From JAJFJD01 sp965228425 (GTDB lineage Bacteria > Pseudomonadota > Alphaproteobacteria > UBA8366), in NCBI GenBank assembly GCA_965228425.1, contig OZ245815.1:2108001-2172000 (forward strand): a stretch of DNA of 64,000 bases, in the 5' to 3' direction. Below the pieces are notes generated by a model. That model did not search any database. It was not told where the DNA came from and saw only the letters and a list, made by a program, of their open reading frames with translations. Made by a program: the position numbers and the translations under genes. Positions 60,597-64,000 of this stretch are shown here, piece by piece; within the stretch, counting starts at the first letter, position 1, and each line of letters opens with the position of its first letter.

Positions 60597-61895
60597 GTGA
60601 GCACTGTCGCATCGCTGAAGACGAATCCGTATTGGTGGGACGCCGCGCCGCCTACCGATGTGCCGAAAACCGACCTTGCCGAAACTTGCGATGTCGCAAT
60701 CATCGGCGCGGGCTATACGGGCCTGTCGGCGGCGCTGGTCCTGTCGCGGGCGGGCCGGTCGGTGCAGGTGTTCGACAGCCTGCGGGCGGGCGAGGGCGCG
60801 TCGACCCGGAACGGCGGCATCGCCAGCGGCAACATCCGCATAGGTTTCGGCACGCTGATCGAGAAATTCGGGCTGGAGCGCGCCAAGAGCATCTACGGCG
60901 AAGGCAAACTGGCGCGGGAACGGCTCTCCGCCTTTCTCGAGGACGAGGGCATCGACTGCGACCAGCAAATGGTCGGCCGCTTCGCCGGGGCGGTCGCGCC
61001 GAAGCATTTCGACGCGATGCGGCGCGAGGCGGACCTGCTGAACGAGCATGTCGATCTCGGCGTCACCGTGGTCGACCGGACGGATCAGCACGCCGAACTC
61101 GGCACGGACTACTATCACGGCGGCGTCGTGCGCCCCGATATCGGCGGGCTGCATCCGGGCAAGTTCCACTTGGGCCTGATCGGCCGGGCGCGCGAGGCCG
61201 GGGCCACGATCCATACCAGCACCCCCGTCCAGGGCGTGGAGCGCGACGGCGACGGCTACACCGTGCAGACGGCGCGCGGCACGGTGCGGGCGCGCGACGT
61301 GCTGGTTGGCACCAACGGCTACACCGACAAGGCGAATGCCTGGCTGCAGCGGAGGCTGGTCCCGGTGCCGAGCCGGATCATCGTGACCGAGCCGATCCCG
61401 GCCGACGTGATGGCGCGCCTGATGCCGAAGCGGCGCATGCTGGTGGAGAGCCGGCGTGTCGGCTACTACTACCGCCCGACGCCGGACGGCACGCGGATAT
61501 TGTTCGGAGGACGCGAAGGCTCGGCGAACGCCAGCCCGGAAGACGTGGTGCGGATCCACATGGGCCGCCTGATCGAGATTTTTCCCGAGTTGGCCGATAT
61601 CCGGGCGGAATACTCCTGGAGCGGTTTCGTCGCCTATTCCCGCGACTACATGCCCCGTCTGTTCAGCCATGACGGCAAGCATTACGCCGTCGGCTATTGC
61701 GGGTCCGGCGTCGTTTGGGCGTGGTGGACGGGGCGGCACGCGGCCTTCCGGATCCTGGGCCAAGGCAAGACCGAGTCCGCCTTCCTCTGCGATCCGCCCA
61801 AGTCCGTGCCGCTGTATGCCGGCAAGCCCTGGTTCCTGCCGGTCATGATGAAATGGTTCGGTTTCCAGGACCGCATGGATCAGCGCGGCGGCTGA
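60597..61895 (+). CDS. FAD-dependent oxidoreductase (DAO family)
   Basis: 432 residues from a GTG at 60597 with GAGGGGGAG upstream; the frame extends 58 codons further back into mnmA. After about 30 residues (NPYWWDAAPP) comes the dinucleotide fold VAIIGAGYTGLSAALVLSRAG with VFDSLRAGEGASTRNGGIASG. The end has a second FAD segment, FSWSG-like YSWSGFVAYSRDYMPRLF, and YCGSGVVWAWWTG. It resembles the PuuB/OrdL family of gamma-glutamylputrescine or glycine/sarcosine oxidases. Substrate unknown. The last chromosomal gene before the tRNA. Confidence 0.9.
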   Translation: MSTVASLKTNPYWWDAAPPTDVPKTDLAETCDVAIIGAGYTGLSAALVLSRAGRSVQVFDSLRAGEGASTRNGGIASGNIRIGFGTLIEKFGLERAKSIYGEGKLARERLSAFLEDEGIDCDQQMVGRFAGAVAPKHFDAMRREADLLNEHVDLGVTVVDRTDQHAELGTDYYHGGVVRPDIGGLHPGKFHLGLIGRAREAGATIHTSTPVQGVERDGDGYTVQTARGTVRARDVLVGTNGYTDKANAWLQRRLVPVPSRIIVTEPIPADVMARLMPKRRMLVESRRVGYYYRPTPDGTRILFGGREGSANASPEDVVRIHMGRLIEIFPELADIRAEYSWSGFVAYSRDYMPRLFSHDGKHYAVGYCGSGVVWAWWTGRHAAFRILGQGKTESAFLCDPPKSVPLYAGKPWFLPVMMKWFGFQDRMDQRGG

Positions 61896-61998
61896 CAGGC
61901 CGCCGGCCGTTGCGGGAGGCCGGGATAGCCGCCCGGGCGCTTGACAGCCTTCGGCAGCGGGTTTATGTGCATGCCGCAGAGGCCCATCGGCCACGCGT

Positions 61999-62075
61999 GG
62001 CGGAGTAGCTCAGTTGGTTAGAGCAGCGGAATCATAATCCGCGTGTCGGCGGTTCGAGTCCGCCCTCCGCTACCA
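61999..62075 (+). tRNA. tRNA-Met (anticodon CAT, elongator type)
   Basis: 77 bases with the CCA tail encoded. D-arm GCTCAGTTGGTTAGAGC, anticodon stem GCGGA/TCCGC around the loop ATCATAA with CAT at the anticodon, and T-arm GTTCGAGTC. The acceptor stem pairs GGCGGAG with CTCCGCT, the first pair being G-U. The body matches the alphaproteobacterial elongator tRNA-Met. Assignment to Met rather than the Ile CAT tRNA is by overall similarity. The low-G+C island begins at its 3' end. Confidence 0.95.
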
Positions 62076-62357
62076 TCTAAGCTATTGAAAATAAATTACT
62101 ATTTGATCTCATAAGCTTCGAGTGCAGTTTTTGGACTCATCGTCCGAGTGCCATGTATTCGGGAATGTGAAATTTGTTTTCTTTTGCCATAACGCTGCAA
62201 AACGGTAAAAATTTACCAAATTTCGAGCACAGATATGATTGGAGACTGCTTGGTAGCCATTTACTCATCTTGTTCCGAACTTTATCTGTCCATGTGTTCT
62301 TGTACTAATATTTATTTTGGCGCAAATCGCCTTTGTTTGCTCTGATGGACGTCATGA
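62076..62357. other. A+T-rich gap between tRNA-Met and vsr
   Basis: 282 bases with no open frame of interest. It is markedly A+T-richer than the DNA to the left and contains runs such as GAAAATAAATTACT. An integrase gene, common beside tRNA-borne islands, is not here. I see no repeat of the tRNA 3' end in the rest of the window. A TTGTAC...TATTTATT-like stretch near 62290 may hold the vsr promoter. Confidence 0.5.
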
Positions 62358-62783
62358 ATGATTGACATTGTAGGCCCGGAGTTTCGGTCAGAACTAATGT
62401 CTCGAATTCGGAGCACCGATACCAAACCTGAGATGGCTGTACGTCGCATGCTATTTGGCGCGGGTTATCGATATCAAATTCATTGCAAAGATCTGCCAGG
62501 GAAGCCCGATTTGGTTTTTAGAAGTCGGAAGAAAGTAATTTTCGTACACGGCTGCTACTGGCATCGACACGGCTGTTCGAGAACATACAATCCAAAGTCT
62601 CGAACGGAATTCTGGAATGAAAAATTTGCAAGAAATATGCAGAGAGATCAAAAAAATCAGGAGGAGCTTTGCGGTTTGGGCTGGAAGATGTTGGTTGTAT
62701 GGGAATGTGAGGTAGAAAGTGACGATCAACTAAAGCGTATGTCGAAGTTTCTTGGTCCAACGCGTTGGGTAAAAAAAACCTAG
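62358..62783 (+). CDS. vsr: Very short patch repair endonuclease Vsr
   Basis: 141 residues. It nicks DNA 5' of T in T:G mismatches that arise when 5-methylcytosine deaminates. Family landmarks are MSRIRSTDTKPEMAVRRML at the N terminus, the catalytic DLPGKPDLVFRSRKKVIFVHG, zinc ligands in GCYWHRHGC, and the LGWKMLVVWECEV segment. Codon use (many AGA, ATA, AAT) differs strongly from the genes to the left, pointing to recent transfer. The dcm-like gene follows 65 bases downstream in the same direction. Confidence 0.93.
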   Translation: MIDIVGPEFRSELMSRIRSTDTKPEMAVRRMLFGAGYRYQIHCKDLPGKPDLVFRSRKKVIFVHGCYWHRHGCSRTYNPKSRTEFWNEKFARNMQRDQKNQEELCGLGWKMLVVWECEVESDDQLKRMSKFLGPTRWVKKT

Positions 62784-62848
62784 AGTAGTGCCTGGTCAGA
62801 TACTAGATGACCTGGTAACGTCCGGCCTTTGCAGCAGATGGAGGCCGT

Positions 62849-63817
62849 ATGGTTAGGGCTTTTGACATGTTTTCCGGAGGTGGAGGGAGTAGCTGGGGGG
62901 CTGCAGCTGCCGGCGCGCAAATAGTCGGTGGCATTGATGCTTGGGCCAAAGCTGGAAAAGTCTACACTGATAATTTTCCTGATGCTAAGTTTTGGGTGGA
63001 AAGAGTTGAAGATCAAGATCCTCATTCGATTTGCGAACAAATTGGTCCAATCGAACTCTTGCTAGCGTCACCCGAATGCACCAATCACAGCTGCGCACGG
63101 GGCGCGCGCCCTCGCTCCGAAGAAAGCCGTGATACCGCTTTGCAGGTGATTAGATATGCAAAAGCTATGTGCCCGCGTTGGATAATTATCGAAAATGTCG
63201 TTCATATGCGTCCGTGGGCGCGCTACAAGGAATTGCTCCGCGAACTCAGCGGATTAGGTTACAACATAACAGAACATGTGCTAAGTGCTGCGGATTTTGG
63301 GGTTCCACAGCGTCGAAAGCGGTTATTTCTTCTATGTGACAATGTGCATATGCCCCCCCCTAAAATCCCTCGGAATCGAGGTCGCAAGCCTTGTGTCGCA
63401 AGTATTCTCGATAAGCCAGGTGTTTGGAGCACGACGCCTCTTCACAGCGAACGGCGCGCCAATGCGACATTGGAACGGGCAGAGCGCGCTATAAATTCTC
63501 TCGGCCCCAACAAACCCTTTCTAATTGTCTACTATGGAACCGATGGAGCCGGAGGATGGCAAGCTCTCGATATTCCTTTACGAACAGTAACTACAATTGA
63601 CCGTTTTGGCCTCTGTGAACCTACCCAACATGGGCATAGTTTACGGATGCTGCAACCGACAGAATTGGCTAAAGCGATGGGGATCGGGGAGGGATTTAGA
63701 CTAGAAATGGGCAGTCGGCGAGATCAAATTAAGATACTAGGAAATGGTGTGTGCCCGCCCGTAATGACAGCCGCTGTAAAATCATTAATCGGGAAAATTA
63801 GCTCCGCCAACACTTAA
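62849..63817 (+). CDS. DNA (cytosine-5-)-methyltransferase
   Basis: 322 residues. Motif I is FDMFSGGGGSSWGA; motif IV is ASPECTNHSCARGARP, with Cys as the attacking residue but Glu, not Pro, just before it; motif VI is IIENVV; motif VIII is VPQRRKRLF; motif X is KILGNGVCPPV. The target-recognition region between VIII and X is short (about 85 residues). The SPECTNHS variant defines a known subfamily common in phages and plasmids. Target sequence unknown. It pairs with vsr, so it probably belongs to a restriction-modification unit whose nuclease lies outside the window. Confidence 0.92.
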   Translation: MVRAFDMFSGGGGSSWGAAAAGAQIVGGIDAWAKAGKVYTDNFPDAKFWVERVEDQDPHSICEQIGPIELLLASPECTNHSCARGARPRSEESRDTALQVIRYAKAMCPRWIIIENVVHMRPWARYKELLRELSGLGYNITEHVLSAADFGVPQRRKRLFLLCDNVHMPPPKIPRNRGRKPCVASILDKPGVWSTTPLHSERRANATLERAERAINSLGPNKPFLIVYYGTDGAGGWQALDIPLRTVTTIDRFGLCEPTQHGHSLRMLQPTELAKAMGIGEGFRLEMGSRRDQIKILGNGVCPPVMTAAVKSLIGKISSANT

Positions 63818-63881
63818 TCAAATCGTGAGGCGTAAGACGAACTTAGATTCCGAAAATGCGCCTCCTATAATAAAACGTCGG

Positions 63882-64000
63882 CTAATTCGCGTCTTCGTTT
63901 GTTGTTAAATGTGCCAGTTGGGTCGGGTCCAGGATCGGTAATCCAACTGCGCCGTAAAGTTTTCCGAGACAAGCCTGAAGCGCCTCTGCGAAAGGGGTAT
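63882..64000 (-). CDS. C-terminal end of an unidentified minus-strand gene (partial)
   Basis: From the right edge an open frame of 38 codons runs leftward to a TAG at 63882-63884 (LQACLGKLYGAVGLPILDP in its middle). The residue composition looks protein-like and the frame is uninterrupted to the edge. Too little is visible to name a family. It faces the methyltransferase gene and could encode the cognate restriction enzyme or another island gene. It may also be chance. Confidence 0.3.
   Translation of the reverse strand, partial: TPFAEALQACLGKLYGAVGLPILDPTQLAHLTTNEDAN

Noticed and set aside
62076..64000. Direct repeat of the tRNA 3' end marking the far side of the island
   Set aside because: No second copy of CCGCCCTCCGCTACCA is seen to the right within the window; it may lie beyond it.
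1..64000. CRISPR arrays, insertion sequences, prophage or rRNA genes
   Set aside because: No regularly spaced repeats, transposase frames, terminal inverted repeats, phage structural genes or rRNA-like stretches were seen.

Overview
The window looks like chromosomal DNA of a high-G+C alphaproteobacterium, most likely a Rhodospirillales-type organism. The grounds are the gene families and the synteny: a MipZ division ATPase, a phasin (polyhydroxyalkanoate granule protein), a complex I NDUFA12-type subunit, a class II (B12-dependent) ribonucleotide reductase, DUF2155, DUF1194, DUF455 and FemAB-like (DUF482) proteins, and a PleD-like REC-REC-GGDEF regulator. No rRNA is present, so the species cannot be named from the sequence.

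Layout. 1-1.9 kb: the 3' end of mipZ, then a VWA protein and a membrane J-domain protein. 2.0-5.7 kb: galU-ugd-phosphohexomutase, a nucleotide-sugar operon for surface polysaccharide. 5.7-6.9 kb: a D,D-carboxypeptidase fused to a SPOR domain, facing the operon. 7.0-8.0 kb: a phasin with a recognisable promoter, three PhaR-like sites and a strong terminator. 8-15.2 kb: a zinc-ribbon methyltransferase, clpS-clpA, a small membrane ORF, the GGDEF regulator, a FemAB-like acyltransferase and a RidA protein. 15.3-19.6 kb: nrdJ with a very good terminator and NrdR-like boxes. 19.6-24.6 kb: the block NDUFA12, two tandem mlaD genes, DUF2155, aat, accC-accB and aroQ. 24.7-33.1 kb: an S9 peptidase, a DsbA-like protein, a BepA-like M48 protease, a gamma-glutamyltransferase-like lipoprotein, an aminotransferase and cfa. 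33.3-41.3 kb: rne, then amiC-mrcA-prfB, where prfB needs the classic +1 programmed frameshift. 41.3-46.8 kb: DUF455, DUF1194, a small coupled ORF, bcp and glnE on the minus strand. 46.9-53.3 kb: an AsmA/YhdP-like giant, tyrS, anmK and an alpha/beta hydrolase. 53.4-61.9 kb: a sulfur and Fe-S block (cysE, iscR, two cysteine desulfurases, ferredoxin, tenA, a Gfo/Idh/MocA oxidoreductase, mnmA) and an FAD oxidoreductase. 62.0 kb: tRNA-Met(CAT).

Immediately after the tRNA the base composition drops and a vsr-dcm pair appears, followed at the right edge by the end of another reading frame on the minus strand. This is the only clearly accessory part of the window and looks like the left end of an island placed beside a tRNA gene.

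Working links: CysE makes O-acetylserine for cysteine. The desulfurases mobilise cysteine sulfur, sensed through IscR's Fe-S site, towards ferredoxin and MnmA. amiC and mrcA, with the SPOR-carboxypeptidase and AnmK, cover peptidoglycan synthesis, cleavage and recycling. accB/accC, cfa and MlaD concern membrane lipid. The most unusual items are a gamma-glutamyltransferase-like lipoprotein that appears to lack its nucleophilic threonine, a tandem mlaD duplication without mlaE/mlaF nearby, a structured cysE leader, a 27-bp palindrome next to the clpS start, and the tRNA-linked vsr-dcm island. I found no CRISPR array, insertion sequence or prophage.
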